Positions 6,728 through 14,276 of a DNA stretch of 34,165 bases are shown here, in pieces (the first letter of the stretch is position 1; every line of letters starts with the position of its first letter). Origin of the DNA: Gammaproteobacteria bacterium (GTDB lineage: Bacteria > Pseudomonadota > Gammaproteobacteria > Pseudomonadales > Azotimanducaceae); the NCBI GenBank assembly GCA_026706665.1, contig JAPOYI010000091.1:1-34165 (forward strand), read 5' to 3'. Both the position numbers and the translations under genes were made by a program. The notes beneath the pieces are model-generated. The model was given only the letters and a program-made list of their open reading frames with translations. It did no database searches and was not told the DNA's origin.

Positions 6728-8386
6728 ATGAACGGTTTCGACTTGATAGCGCGTTGCCTGAAGGCGGAAGGCGTGTCCTGGATGGCGTGTTTCCCCGCCA
6801 ATCCACTCATCGAGGCGGTCGCCAAGATCGGCATCCGTCCCATCGTGTTCCGCCAGGAGCGGGGCGGCATCAATGCAGCCGATGGCTTCAGCCGACAGTC
6901 CTCCGGCAAGCGCGTCGGCGTGTTCGCCTCGCAGGGCGGACCGGGGGTCGAGAACTCGTTCGGCGGTATCGCCCAGGCCTGGGGCGAGGGCGTTCCCCTC
7001 GTGTTTCTCCCCGGCAGCGCGGGTCTGCGCGGCTATGACGTGAAGCCGAATTTCTCCGCCACCCGGAGCTATGAGTCCGTCACCAAGCTGGCGCTTTCCA
7101 TCGACAGGGCCGACCTGGCGACCCGGCAGGTCCGACGCGCATTCCACGCGGCGAAAAACGGCCGGCCCGGTCCGGCGGTGGTCGAACTTCACGGCGACGT
7201 ACTCGGCCAGCAAGTGCCGGATAATGCCTTCGACTACCAGCCTTCCAGGGTGATGAAGTACGCGCCCAACCGCTCGGACGTACGGGACGCGGTGAAGGCG
7301 CTGCTCAATGCCTCGAATCCCGTGATCTGGGCCGGACAGGGAGTGCTTTACGCCGAGGCCGCGGAAGAACTCCGCACACTGGCCGAACTGACGCAGATCC
7401 CGGTGATCACCACCATGCAGGGCAAGAGCGCGTTTCCCGACGACCATCCGCTGGCGCTCGGCTCGGCGAACAGGACAGCGCCGAAGGGCGTATTCAAGTG
7501 GCTCGGAGCCTCCGACACGATCCTCTGCATCGGATCGGGCCTGACGCGCACAAACTTCGGCATCGACATTCCGCCAGGCAAGTTCATGATCCACTCGAAC
7601 GTCAACGTCGAGGACATCAACAAGGACTACGGCGTCGATATCGGGCTCGTGGGCGACGCCAGGCTCACGCTCGAACTCATGATCGACGAGGTGAAGGCGG
7701 CCGTGGGCGATAACGGGCGCGAAACCAATACCGCGCTTGCCGCTGACATCGCCGCCACGAAGGCGGAGTGGTTGGCGGAATGGGCACCCCTGCTCAACTC
7801 CGACGAAACGCCGATCAACCCCTACCGGGTCGTCAACGAGATCAACAAGGCCGTCGATCATGCCGCGAGCGTGGTGACCCACGACGCCGGCAACCCGCGC
7901 GACCAGATCATGCCGTTCTACAAGGCGACGGTGCCACATGGCTACATCGGCTGGGGCAAGACCACGCATCTCGGATACGGCATTCCGCTTGCGATGGGTT
8001 CGAAAATGGCCAACCCGGACAAGTTCTGCATGAACTTCATGGGCGACCTGGCGTTCGGCCACACCGGCACCGACATCGAGACCGCCGTGCGGGCGGAGAT
8101 CCCGATCACGAGCATCGTCATCAACAACCGCACGATGGGCGGCTACGACAAGAACATGCCGGTCGCCATGGAGCGATACGGCGCCGGCAACCAGGGCGGA
8201 GACTACGCCAGCGTCGCCCGGGCCCTGGGTGCCAGGGCGATTAACGTCAACGAGGTCGCAGGAATCGCACCGGCGATCAAGGAGGCGCAGATTGCGAACA
8301 TGGAAGGCGAGGTCTGCGTCATCGAAGTCGCGACCCGGCAAGACACGCGGTTCTCGAAATACGAGGCCCTGCTGAACGGCGGCTGA
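6728..8386 (+). CDS. thiamine diphosphate-dependent enzyme, acetolactate synthase-like
   Basis: A 552-residue ThDP enzyme of the acetolactate synthase / benzoylformate decarboxylase superfamily, acting on a 2-oxoacid or acyl-CoA-type substrate not predictable here. The PYR domain carries the cofactor-activating glutamate E44 (RQERGGINAADG). A central nucleotide-like domain follows (about 190-340). The PP domain has the ThDP-Mg motif, GDLAF near 439 through INNR near 466; the usual GDG is GDL here. The ATG is preceded by GGGGAGGAG, a strong ribosome site. It faces the SDR remnant at 8409 with a 14-bp palindrome between. Its last 926 bases recur at 10070-10995. Confidence 0.9.
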   Translation: MNGFDLIARCLKAEGVSWMACFPANPLIEAVAKIGIRPIVFRQERGGINAADGFSRQSSGKRVGVFASQGGPGVENSFGGIAQAWGEGVPLVFLPGSAGLRGYDVKPNFSATRSYESVTKLALSIDRADLATRQVRRAFHAAKNGRPGPAVVELHGDVLGQQVPDNAFDYQPSRVMKYAPNRSDVRDAVKALLNASNPVIWAGQGVLYAEAAEELRTLAELTQIPVITTMQGKSAFPDDHPLALGSANRTAPKGVFKWLGASDTILCIGSGLTRTNFGIDIPPGKFMIHSNVNVEDINKDYGVDIGLVGDARLTLELMIDEVKAAVGDNGRETNTALAADIAATKAEWLAEWAPLLNSDETPINPYRVVNEINKAVDHAASVVTHDAGNPRDQIMPFYKATVPHGYIGWGKTTHLGYGIPLAMGSKMANPDKFCMNFMGDLAFGHTGTDIETAVRAEIPITSIVINNRTMGGYDKNMPVAMERYGAGNQGGDYASVARALGARAINVNEVAGIAPAIKEAQIANMEGEVCVIEVATRQDTRFSKYEALLNGG

Positions 8387-8389
8387 CGC

Positions 8390-8403
8390 GGCGCTCGAGC
8401 GCC
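8390..8403. terminator. 14-bp palindrome after the ThDP gene
   Basis: GGCGCTCGAGCGCC is a perfect palindrome four bases after the ThDP stop and before the convergent SDR-remnant stop. It could act as a bidirectional terminator, though no T-run follows. The same sequence recurs at 10999-11012. Confidence 0.35.
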
Positions 8404-8408
8404 CGCCG

Positions 8409-8519
8409 TCAATGCTCCATGAACGATCCGCCGCAGTGGTTGATGGACTGGCCGTGGATCCATGAGGCCGCCTCGGTGCAGAGGAATGCTACAAACTCGC
8501 CGACCTCTTGGTCCGTACC
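8409..8519 (-). pseudogene. SDR C-terminal remnant 1
   Basis: This encodes EVGEFVAFLCTEAASW through INHCGGSFMEH and a stop, matching the last about 35 residues of the complete SDR gene at 11018-11842. The DNA is nearly identical up to about 8519, then switches abruptly to the AT-rich region before the ATPase gene. The rest of the SDR is absent. Confidence 0.85.
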
Positions 8520-8551
8520 CGCCGCCCACGGATTTAACGAGTTTTCTTGTG

Positions 8552-8588
8552 TTAACAACATTTCTGATAAATTCTTTAATATTGTTAA
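8552..8588. promoter_or_regulatory. AT-rich inverted repeat upstream of the ATPase
   Basis: TTAACAACATT (8552-8562) and AATATTGTTAA (8578-8588) pair over 10 of 11 bases across a 15-base AT-rich spacer, 20 bases before the ATPase start. The surrounding 8530-8605 is strikingly AT-rich for this genome. It is a plausible promoter plus operator; -10-like TAATAT and GATAAAT are present but no convincing -35. Confidence 0.4.
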
Positions 8589-8608
8589 AATCATGCTAAA
8601 GTCGCCCC

Positions 8609-9811
8609 GTGGATCGGTTCTCAAACCCGTACGTGCCCGGCGCGGGCCTCCAGCCGCCCGAACTTGCGGGACGGCAAGCGTTGATGCACAACGCATCGCT
8701 CGACATGGACCGAGTGCTTGCGGGGCGCCCGGCCAAGGGGTTGATACTCCTCGGCCTGCGTGGCGTCGGCAAGACCGTTCTGCTGAATCGGATGCGCGCG
8801 CTGGCCGAAGACAGGGGCTTCTGCACGATCAGGATGGAGGCGCCCGAAGGCGGCAGCCTGCCGGAGCTGCTCGCGCCCGAGTTGCGCCGCACACTCTACT
8901 CCCTCGATCTGCGCCGGGCCACGGGCCGCCACCTGCACCGCGCGGCGGGCGTTCTGGCCAACTTCGCAAAGGCGTTCAAGGTGACCGTGGGCGACTTTGG
9001 ATTCAGCGTGGATGTAACCCCTGGAGAAGGCGACACCGGCAATCTCGAGCAGGATTTACCCCCGCTTCTCGTGGCCGCAGCAAAGGCGGCGGCGGAACGC
9101 GAGACGGCCGTAGCCCTGTTCATCGACGAGGTTCAGTATCTGTCGTCGCAGGAACTCGCCGCCGTGATCGTCGCATGCCACGAAATAGCGCAAGAGAACC
9201 TCCCATTCCTGTTCATGGGCGCCGGCCTTCCGCAAGTCGCGGCATTGGCGGGCAAGGCAAAGTCGTATGCCGAGCGCCTGTTCGACTACCCGGACCTGGG
9301 GTCGCTGGAGGCGGATGACGCCCGATCAGCGCTGGTCAAGCCCGCGGAGTCTGAAGGCGTGTCGTTCGAAAGCGGCGCAGTAGACGAGATCCTCCATGCC
9401 GCGCAGAACTTCCCCTACTTCATTCAGGAGTGGGGCTACCAAGTGTGGAACGCGGCGCCGTCAAGCCCGATCACGACGGACATGGTGCGCACGGCAACGC
9501 CGGAGGTGGTCGAGCATCTGGACGGCAACTTCTTTCGCGTCCGATTCGACCGGCTAACGCCACTGGAGCAGAAGTACCTCCGAGCAATGGCGGAGTTGGG
9601 GCCGGGACCGCATACCACAGGCAGCATCTCGGACACTCTGGGCGTCCGGACGGCATCGGTGGCAACCGTGCGCCAACGGCTCATTGCCAAAGGCATGGTC
9701 TGGAGCCAACGCCACGGCGAGACCGCGTTCACGGTGCCCATGTTCGATGCGTTCATGAAGCGCCAGATGCCAACCCTCATCAAACACGTACCGCAGCATC
9801 GGGGCCGGTGA
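8609..9811 (+). CDS. AAA-type ATPase with winged-helix C-terminus
   Basis: A 400-residue stand-alone P-loop ATPase of unknown role. The Walker A is GLRGVGKT at 49-56 and the Walker B is ALFIDEVQ at about 169-176, followed by a sensor-like FLFMGAGLP. The C-terminal 80-90 residues (LTPLEQKYLRAMAELG, then a predicted helix-turn-helix around TASVATVRQRLIAKGMV) form a winged helix, as in AAA_16/Cdc6-like proteins often carried on mobile regions. The start is GTG directly after an AT-rich leader; no strong ribosome site is seen. It lies between two remnants of the same SDR 3' end, so it looks like inserted cargo. No adjacent partner gene indicates its job. Confidence 0.85.
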   Translation: MDRFSNPYVPGAGLQPPELAGRQALMHNASLDMDRVLAGRPAKGLILLGLRGVGKTVLLNRMRALAEDRGFCTIRMEAPEGGSLPELLAPELRRTLYSLDLRRATGRHLHRAAGVLANFAKAFKVTVGDFGFSVDVTPGEGDTGNLEQDLPPLLVAAAKAAAERETAVALFIDEVQYLSSQELAAVIVACHEIAQENLPFLFMGAGLPQVAALAGKAKSYAERLFDYPDLGSLEADDARSALVKPAESEGVSFESGAVDEILHAAQNFPYFIQEWGYQVWNAAPSSPITTDMVRTATPEVVEHLDGNFFRVRFDRLTPLEQKYLRAMAELGPGPHTTGSISDTLGVRTASVATVRQRLIAKGMVWSQRHGETAFTVPMFDAFMKRQMPTLIKHVPQHRGR

Positions 9812-9821
9812 GGCGGACGAA

Positions 9822-9902
9822 GCCGCCGCACTGGTTGATGGACCGTCCGTGGATTCAAGACCCCGCTTCCGTGCAGAGGAATGCGACGAACTCGCCGACC
9901 TC
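9822..9902 (-). pseudogene. SDR C-terminal remnant 2, with in-frame stop
   Basis: A third, more diverged copy of the SDR 3' end: EVGEFVAFLCTEAGS, then a TGA where the intact gene has the Trp codon TGG, then IHGRSINQCGG. It begins 10 bases after the ATPase stop. The in-frame stop and truncation show it is non-functional. Confidence 0.8.
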
Positions 9903-10008
9903 GGGCAACCATCCAGCGCCTCGAGTGGCGCTTGCCGCAAAAGACCCACGGGTGCCGTTCCAGTTCGGCTTTCGCCGCTGCTTCTTCCTGCTGGCTGAAC
10001 TCACTCGA

Positions 10009-10067
10009 ACCGCGTGGGAGTGGTTGTGCACGGTCACGACGCAACCCACGCCGGTGAGATTCAGCAT
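10009..10067 (-). pseudogene. PRPP synthetase gene fragment
   Basis: The minus strand encodes MLNLTGVGCVVTVHNHSHAV, matching MLKLAGVDRVVTVHNHSHAV in the complete PRPP synthetase at 12881-14095. About four fifths of the bases match over 59 bp. It ends exactly where the duplicated ThDP sequence begins. The 9903-10008 stretch between it and SDR remnant 2 shows no recognisable origin. Confidence 0.75.
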
Positions 10068-10069
10068 CA

Positions 10070-10995
10070 GCTCGGCGAACAGGACAGCGCCAAAGGGCGT
10101 ATTCGAGTGGCTGGGCGCCTCCGACACGATACTCTGCATCGGCTCGGGCCTGACCCGGACGAACTTCGGCATCGACATCCCGCCGGGCAAGTTCATGATC
10201 CACTCGAACGTCAACGTCGAGGACATCAACAAGGACTACGGCGTCGATATCGGGCTCGTGGGCGACGCCAGGCTCACGCTCGAACTCATGATCGACGAGG
10301 TGAAGGCGGCCGTGGGCGATAACGGGCGCGAAACCAATACCGCGCTTGCCGCTGACATCGCCGCCACGAAGGCGGAGTGGTTGGCGGAATGGGCACCCCT
10401 GCTCAACTCCGACGAAACGCCGATCAACCCCTACCGGGTCGTCAACGAGATCAACAAGGCCGTCGATCATGCCGCGAGCGTGGTGACCCACGACGCCGGC
10501 AACCCGCGCGACCAGATCATGCCGTTCTACAAGGCGACGGTGCCACATGGCTACATCGGCTGGGGCAAGACCACGCATCTCGGATACGGCATTCCGCTTG
10601 CGATGGGTTCGAAAATGGCCAACCCGGACAAGTTCTGCATGAACTTCATGGGCGACCTGGCGTTCGGCCACACCGGCACCGACATCGAGACCGCCGTGCG
10701 GGCGGAGATCCCGATCACGAGTATCGTCATCAACAACCGCACGATGGGCGGCTACGACAAGAGTATGCCGGTCGCGATGGAGCGCTACGGCGCGGGCAAC
10801 CAGGGCGGAGACTACGCCGGCGTCGCCCGGGCCCTGGGTGCTACCGCAATCAACGTCAACGAGGTCGCAGGAATCGCACCGGCGATCAAGGAGGCGCAGA
10901 TCGCCAACGATGAAGGCAAGGTCTGCGTCATCGAAGTCGCCACCCGCCAGGACACGCGGTTCTCGAAGTACGAGGACCTGCTGAACGGAGGCTGA
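10070..10995 (+). pseudogene. 5'-truncated duplicate of the ThDP enzyme gene
   Basis: It corresponds base for base, without gaps, to 7461-8386, so it retains residues about 246-552 (part of the central domain and the whole PP domain) and lacks the PYR domain that supplies the catalytic glutamate. It therefore cannot be a complete ThDP enzyme. The frame happens to be open upstream to 9430 through the ATPase gene in another frame, which should not be read as a real fusion. From 10186 to 10721 I see no difference from copy 1, while the flanking parts differ at about one base in ten. The PP motif and INNR are intact. Confidence 0.85.
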
Positions 10996-10998
10996 CGC

Positions 10999-11012
10999 GG
11001 CGCTCGAGCGCC
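10999..11012. terminator. 14-bp palindrome between ThDP copy 2 and SDR
   Basis: The same GGCGCTCGAGCGCC as at 8390-8403, in the same position between convergent stops. It was duplicated with the gene ends. Confidence 0.35.
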
Positions 11013-11017
11013 CGCCG

Positions 11018-11842
11018 TCAATGCTCCATGAACGATCCGCCGCAGTGGTTGATGGACTGGCCGTGGATCCATGACGCCGCCTCGGTGCAGAGGAACGCGA
11101 CGAACTCGCCGACCTCCTCGTCCGTGCCCCAGCGCGTTACCGGATCGCCGGGCCGCGTCCTCTTGGGCCGCCGATCCAGGGGTATGTCGTCCATGCGCGA
11201 GGTCGCGACCGCTCCCGGGCAGATGCAGTTGACGTTGATCCCGCGCGGGCCGAACTCGCGCGCCATGGACTGGGTCATGCCGATGACGCCGAAGTTGGCC
11301 GCGTTGTAGGCCAGCGTATTGGGCGCGCCTCGCTTGCCCATGATCGAGGAGATGTTGACGATCTTGCCGCCCTCGTCCTGCGCGTACATCTGCCTCACGG
11401 CAGCGCGCGCGCAGAGGAACGTGCCTCTGAGCTTCACGTCGACCACTCGCTGGTAGACATCCGCATCCAGTTCGGTCACGGGCACGCGGTCGGCGCCTCG
11501 CGCTACTGCGGCGTTGTTGACCAGGATATCGACGCGCCCAAGCTGCGCCACGCATCGCGCCACGGCCGCATCGACGGCGGCGGCATCGGTGACATCGAAC
11601 ACCAGGGGCAATGCTCGGCGACCGTGCTCTCGCACGTGATCGGCAGTGCTCTGCACGTCGCGCCAGCCGACAGCCTTCTCGTCATCCGGAAACGTGGCCG
11701 GATCCCGCCCGGTGCCAGTAACCGCCACGTCCGCACCGCGCCGCGCCAGGGCGATGGCCGCCGCGTGGCCGATGCCCCGCAGGCGCCCCGCCCCCGTGAC
11801 GAATGCGACTTTGCCGGTCAGATCCTGGTCGAACTGCGACAT
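11018..11842 (-). CDS. short-chain dehydrogenase/reductase, Lys of active site replaced
   Basis: A 274-residue NAD(P)-dependent oxidoreductase of the classical SDR fold. Visible motifs: cofactor loop TGAGRLRGIG (16-25), NNAA (109-112), catalytic Ser in NISS (near 165), and Tyr179 in LAYNAANFGVIGMT. The usual YxxxK is YNAAN here: the codon is AAC where AAG or AAA is expected, so the catalytic Lys is missing. The rest of the protein is full length and well conserved, ending INHCGGSFMEH. The ATG at 11842 is chosen for the AGGA six bases upstream. It converges on the ThDP copy 2. Two remnants of its 3' end flank the ATPase gene. Confidence 0.9.
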   Translation of the reverse strand: MSQFDQDLTGKVAFVTGAGRLRGIGHAAAIALARRGADVAVTGTGRDPATFPDDEKAVGWRDVQSTADHVREHGRRALPLVFDVTDAAAVDAAVARCVAQLGRVDILVNNAAVARGADRVPVTELDADVYQRVVDVKLRGTFLCARAAVRQMYAQDEGGKIVNISSIMGKRGAPNTLAYNAANFGVIGMTQSMAREFGPRGINVNCICPGAVATSRMDDIPLDRRPKRTRPGDPVTRWGTDEEVGEFVAFLCTEAASWIHGQSINHCGGSFMEH

Positions 11843-11956
11843 GAAATTCCTGCTCCGAGCACCGAAACACATTCAGCATAGCCGACGCCGCACTGCGCAG
11901 GACCACGCGGCATAATCGGCTCTCAAGCGCACGACGGAAGGAATGGGAGACAACGC

Positions 11957-12868
11957 ATGCCCCAGGTGGAATTCGGCCTCGGCCTGCGTCGAATAGACGA
12001 CGACGCCGCAAGCGCGCGGGAGGCCGAGCGACTCGGCTACCAGTTCGTCTCCACCGGAGAGCACGTTTTCTTCTACGGTCCGGCCAACAATGGCCTGATT
12101 GCGCTCGCCGCCGCTGCGGGGGCCACCTCTTCCATCAAGCTCATGAGCGCCATCACCCTCGTGCCGCTGTACCCGCCGCCGCTACTGGCCAAGATGGTCG
12201 CCACGCTGGATATCGTCTCCGACGGACGTTTCCATCTCGGCGTAGGCGTGGGCGGCGAGTTCGCGAAGGAATTCGAGGCTTGCGGTGTGCCAGTGCGCGA
12301 GCGCGGCGCCCGCACGAACGAGTCGCTGGCGATCATGAAACGCCTGTGGACCGAGGACGACCTCAGCGTCGAGGGCCGCTTCACGCGGCTCTCCGGCGTG
12401 ACGCTCGCGCCGAAGCCGAAGCAGCAACCACATCCGCCGATCTGGATTTCGGGACGCAGCGAGGCTGCCATGCGCCGCTGTGCCCGGTACGGCAACGGCT
12501 GGCTGCCCTACATGTACACGCCGGAACGCCTTGCGGACAGCCTAAAGGCCATTGCGGGGTTCGCCGATGAGGCGGGACGCGAAGACGCGGTCATCCCCGG
12601 TCTTCACATCTTCTTCGCCGTGCACGAAGACCGGAATACGGCGGTCGAGATGGCCGTTCAGCGTCTCTCGATACAGTACAACCAGGACTTCTCGAGGCTC
12701 GCCGGCCGGTATGCACTGGCCGGCAATCCCGACGACTGCATCGCCCGGCTTCGCGAGTACATCGATGCGGGGGCCCGCACCATCATGCTGAATTCAGCCT
12801 GCCGCTCGGACTATATCGCCGACAACGAGCGACTGCTCGCAGAGGCGGTCCTGCCAGCGTTCTCCTGA
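11957..12868 (+). CDS. luciferase-like (LLM class) flavin-dependent oxidoreductase
   Basis: A 303-residue TIM-barrel oxidoreductase of the bacterial luciferase superfamily, using F420 or FMN. Typical blocks are EAERLGYQFVSTGEHVF near residues 23-39, TLDIVSDGRFHLGVGVG near 83-99, the APKPKQQPHPPIWISG segment near 151-166, and a C-terminal GNPDDCIARLREYIDAG. GGGAG lies eight bases before the ATG. A CATAAT -10-like element occurs about 40 bases upstream. It diverges from the SDR gene (about 115 bp between starts) and converges on the PRPP synthetase gene with 12 bp between stops. The substrate is unknown. Confidence 0.88.
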   Translation: MPQVEFGLGLRRIDDDAASAREAERLGYQFVSTGEHVFFYGPANNGLIALAAAAGATSSIKLMSAITLVPLYPPPLLAKMVATLDIVSDGRFHLGVGVGGEFAKEFEACGVPVRERGARTNESLAIMKRLWTEDDLSVEGRFTRLSGVTLAPKPKQQPHPPIWISGRSEAAMRRCARYGNGWLPYMYTPERLADSLKAIAGFADEAGREDAVIPGLHIFFAVHEDRNTAVEMAVQRLSIQYNQDFSRLAGRYALAGNPDDCIARLREYIDAGARTIMLNSACRSDYIADNERLLAEAVLPAFS

Positions 12869-12880
12869 AGTGAGGACACC

Positions 12881-14095
12881 CTACCCGGTGCGCAAACTCG
12901 GCAACTGGTCGTTGGACCAGATCTTGCGCCTGAACCGGGGGTTCTTCGAAGACATGTCGATCTGGTAGAAGTTCTCGCTCGGCTCGTCTTCGACGCCGGT
13001 GATCTCGCAGAGTTTGCGCGCGAGCCACTTCTCGATCTTCAGAACCACCATCTTCCTGCGCAGCCGGCCCTGCTCGTCCCGGTTGAGGACGGCGGGCAAC
13101 GTGTTGAGCGCGAGGATCTCGTCGATCGCGCTGTCCGCCATCTTTTGGCGACCCTCGTCGCTGGCATAGAAGTGGGTGACCGCGAACACGAGGCGGCCGG
13201 GATCGACCCGCTTCAGGAACCGGCAGGTCTCCACCAGCGTGGACCCGGTGCGCACCATGTCGTCGAACAGCACGATGTCGTGGCCTGCGAAGTCGTCGAA
13301 ACTCGACCCGCTGCCCTCGTAGAGCGAGATCTCCACGTCGCGCTCGCCGGAACGTTCCTTCTCGAGCAGGATGCACTTGACCTTCGGCAGCCCCAGTGAC
13401 GCGGCCATCTCCAGCACGAACTCCCGCGCGCCCTGGTCCGGCGCGCACAGCGCGAGCCCTTCGCCGTTCGGTCCATACCGCACGATATCCGAATTCAGCA
13501 GGTAATCGACGTAGATCTCGTGGGGCAATAGGTGGTGATAGCCGCCGTCGAAAATCTGGGCGAACACAGATCGCACCGCATGGGAGTGGTTGTGGACCGT
13601 CACGACGCGGTCGACGCCGGCAAGCTTCAGCATCTGCGCGTAGAGCATCACCGAGAACGGCTGGCCGTCGAACTTCTTCAGATCCTTCTGATCACGTTCG
13701 AAGGGCGTACTGCCAAGTTCAAGCTTCGGACCCCGGTCCTGTGCGCTGTAGTACAGGTCCGGCTCCACCAGGATGACCTCCGATGCACCGTTTTCCTTGG
13801 CCGCACGTGATATGAGCATATTGCGCATGGCGAGATTCTGGCGGCTCACGACGCGGTTCGACGTGCTGACGATGACCACGGTCTTGCCGGCCAGCTTGTT
13901 GCCGATACTTGTGAAGTCGTTCTCGTCAGATATGAAACGCGGACAGAACTCCGAGTTGGCGAACTGCTTCATGCTGATGAGGTCAGCGACATCCTCGGTC
14001 TGGCCGAAGGCAAAGGCCACGTCGATGGCAAAGGGATCGTCGGAAGTGTTGCCGACCACGATGACGTCCGATCGCTTAGGTCTCGTTTCGCTCAT
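12881..14095 (-). CDS. prs: ribose-phosphate pyrophosphokinase (PRPP synthetase), long form
   Basis: Makes phosphoribosyl pyrophosphate from ribose 5-phosphate and ATP for nucleotide, His and Trp synthesis. The 404-residue protein is about 90 residues longer than the usual bacterial enzyme. It has the ATP-side motif VVTVHNHSHAVR (164-175), the PRPP-binding loop DIVLFDDMVRTGSTL (273-287), and a C-terminal extension ending SSKNPRFRRKIWSNDQLPSL. The ATG at 14095 or a GTG four codons upstream could be used; neither has a strong ribosome site. It may be a second, specialised copy rather than the housekeeping enzyme. A fragment of it lies at 10009-10067. The 180 bases upstream, up to the aldo/keto reductase, hold no other gene. 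Confidence 0.85.
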   Translation of the reverse strand: MSETRPKRSDVIVVGNTSDDPFAIDVAFAFGQTEDVADLISMKQFANSEFCPRFISDENDFTSIGNKLAGKTVVIVSTSNRVVSRQNLAMRNMLISRAAKENGASEVILVEPDLYYSAQDRGPKLELGSTPFERDQKDLKKFDGQPFSVMLYAQMLKLAGVDRVVTVHNHSHAVRSVFAQIFDGGYHHLLPHEIYVDYLLNSDIVRYGPNGEGLALCAPDQGAREFVLEMAASLGLPKVKCILLEKERSGERDVEISLYEGSGSSFDDFAGHDIVLFDDMVRTGSTLVETCRFLKRVDPGRLVFAVTHFYASDEGRQKMADSAIDEILALNTLPAVLNRDEQGRLRRKMVVLKIEKWLARKLCEITGVEDEPSENFYQIDMSSKNPRFRRKIWSNDQLPSLRTG

Positions 14096-14276
14096 CGTTT
14101 GCGACACCGTCCGGAACTTCGATACACAATGTGAATCACGCGGGCGCGAAGGTCAACCGATAACGGCGGCAGTTACCGGATGGTCGCGCCACCTCCTCCA
14201 GACGTTCGGGGGAACTGGTTGACTGGCGGCGGGATGGTGGCAAAGTGGTGGAGACTCTGACGCATAGCGAGAAGCC

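Noticed and set aside
9430-10995. A 521-residue fusion protein ending in the ThDP domain
   Set aside because: The upstream half is the ATPase gene read in another frame followed by gene fragments; it has no start signal and no family similarity. It is a chance open frame.
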